Shown in pieces: positions 7,084 through 7,735 of a stretch of 7,735 nt of DNA. The position numbers were made by a program, and so were the translations under genes. Numbering within the stretch: position 1 is the stretch's first letter; each line of letters starts with the position of its first letter. Origin of the DNA: Gammaproteobacteria bacterium (GTDB taxonomy: Bacteria > Pseudomonadota > Gammaproteobacteria > SZUA-229); the NCBI GenBank assembly GCA_021768055.1, contig JAASSE010000035.1, positions 1 through 7,735 on the forward strand, written 5' to 3'. A model generated the notes under the pieces. That model saw only the letters and a list, made by a program, of their open reading frames with translations. It did no database searches and had not been told where the DNA came from.

Positions 7084-7109
7084 CGCAAAGACGCAAAGGA
7101 CGCAAAGGA
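7084..7109. repeat. Tandem CGCAAAGGA repeat in the algC-argB spacer
   Basis: Three head-to-tail units lie side by side: CGCAAAGA (7084-7091), CGCAAAGGA (7092-7100) and CGCAAAGGA (7101-7109). The first unit is one base shorter. The spacer is otherwise AT-rich and non-coding, and the repeat is transcribed if algC and argB form an operon. I remember similar CGCAAAG tracts between genes in many environmental proteobacteria, but cannot verify that here. It is not CRISPR: the units are contiguous, without spacers. Confidence 0.75.
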
Positions 7110-7147
7110 AAAGCAGAAATAAAGCTGCATTTGCAAAGATATTGACT

Positions 7148-7735
7148 TTAAAAAGGCAGTTTCAGATTTTTATCGAGCTTCAATAATTGTTCTTTGAATT
7201 TGGCCTGTATTTCATCCAGCTTGGCTTCGCTGTTGGCCTCGAACCGAAGCACCAGGCTCGGCGTCGTATTGGAAGGGCGGATAAGTCCCCAGCCTTCAGG
7301 GTAATTGACGCGCATGCCGTCAATCGTGATGATGTCGGCATTTTCAAATTCTGCCTGCTGTTTGAAACGCTCCATGAATTTATAGTGTTCGCCTTCCTCG
7401 AACTGGATCTGGAGTTCGGGTGTGTTATAGCTGTCGGGCAGTTCGGCAAACACCTCGCTTGAAGACTGGTTGCGCTTGCTGAGGATTTCCAGCATACGGG
7501 CTGCGCTGTACAGGCCGTCATCAAAACCGAACCAGCGTTCCTTGAAAAAGATGTGTCCGCTCATTTCACCGGCCAGCTCGGCACCGGTTTCCTTCATCTT
7601 GGCCTTGATGAACGAGTGTCCAGTCTTCCACATTAGCGGTTCGCCGCCGAGCTGCTTGATCACGTTGGCAAGGTTGGTACTCGACTTGATATCAAAAATG
7701 ATTGTTGCACCCGGCTTGCGTTCTAGGACATCGGC
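7148..7735 (-). CDS. algC: Phosphomannomutase/phosphoglucomutase (AlgC type), C-terminal part
   Basis: This is the last 195 residues of a bifunctional phosphomannomutase/phosphoglucomutase of about 460 residues; the N-terminal part with the catalytic phosphoserine lies beyond the right edge. The enzyme interconverts hexose 6- and 1-phosphates, feeding GDP-mannose and UDP/TDP-glucose routes to LPS and exopolysaccharide. Counting from the first visible residue, IIFDIKSST (12-20), WKTGHSFIKAKMKE (36-49), the sugar-binding loop GEMSGHIFF (56-64), ERWFGFDDG (66-74) and the phosphate-binding loop RPSNTTPSLVLRFEA (153-167) all match AlgC. The frame is open to the window edge, so the GTG at 7661-7663 is an internal Val, not a start. 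In the segment I recall as VKCSR/VKCTR in other AlgC proteins, this one reads IKSST, lacking the Arg. argB follows on the same strand. Confidence 0.95.
   Translation of the reverse strand, partial: ADVLERKPGATIIFDIKSSTNLANVIKQLGGEPLMWKTGHSFIKAKMKETGAELAGEMSGHIFFKERWFGFDDGLYSAARMLEILSKRNQSSSEVFAELPDSYNTPELQIQFEEGEHYKFMERFKQQAEFENADIITIDGMRVNYPEGWGLIRPSNTTPSLVLRFEANSEAKLDEIQAKFKEQLLKLDKNLKLPF

Noticed and set aside
7084..7109. CRISPR-like repeat
   Set aside because: Units are only 8-9 nt, contiguous and without spacers, and no cas gene is near.
7148..7663. A separate 171-residue gene starting at the GTG at 7661-7663
   Set aside because: The same frame continues to the window edge with AlgC-like sequence (PGATIIFDIK), so this is an internal Val codon of a longer gene.

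Overview
The window is a chromosomal segment of a gammaproteobacterium, read from the close resemblance of ArgB, AlgC, PyrE and the Crc-like Xth to Pseudomonas-type proteins and from the gene order. The order algC - argB - (DUF4124 gene) - pyrE - xth/crc is a housekeeping neighbourhood I remember from Pseudomonas and related groups. The species is not identifiable by eye. Composition is moderate-GC in genes, with AT-rich spacers. There is no sign of phage, insertion sequence, CRISPR, tRNA or rRNA.

Layout, left to right. (1) Positions 1-1254, minus strand: a tightly packed pair, apbE (FAD:protein FMN transferase) followed by the start of hemW (radical SAM, heme related), which runs off the left edge. 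(2) Positions 1255-1748: an AT-rich gap. It holds an unrecognised 36-residue single-membrane-span protein gene (1449-1559, minus) with a strong ribosome binding site, a TATAAT promoter element and a good intrinsic terminator, so it looks like a self-contained short transcript. (3) Positions 1749-3877, minus strand: xth (exonuclease III, full catalytic set, of the lineage that gave Crc in Pseudomonas) overlapping by 4 nt an AmpG-like muropeptide permease. (4) Positions 3966-4607, plus strand: pyrE, divergent from xth. (5) Positions 4616-5365, minus strand: a TauE/SafE-type membrane exporter, convergent with pyrE (8-nt gap). (6) Positions 5475-6164, plus strand: a secreted DUF4124 coiled-coil protein, divergent from the exporter across a spacer with a perfect 16-bp dyad. 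(7) Positions 6165-7735, minus strand: algC (3' part) then argB. The argB stop codon abuts the DUF4124 gene stop codon with no base between. The algC-argB spacer holds a tandem CGCAAAGGA repeat.

The recognisable genes serve basic biosynthesis and maintenance: arginine (argB), pyrimidines (pyrE), sugar phosphates for envelope polysaccharides (algC), wall recycling (ampG-like), DNA repair (xth), flavinylation (apbE) and heme handling (hemW). I see no obviously new multigene system. The least explained items are the 36-residue membrane protein, the DUF4124 coiled-coil protein, the CGCAAAGGA repeat, the dyad at 5402-5417, and the altered metal-site motif in the leaderless ApbE.
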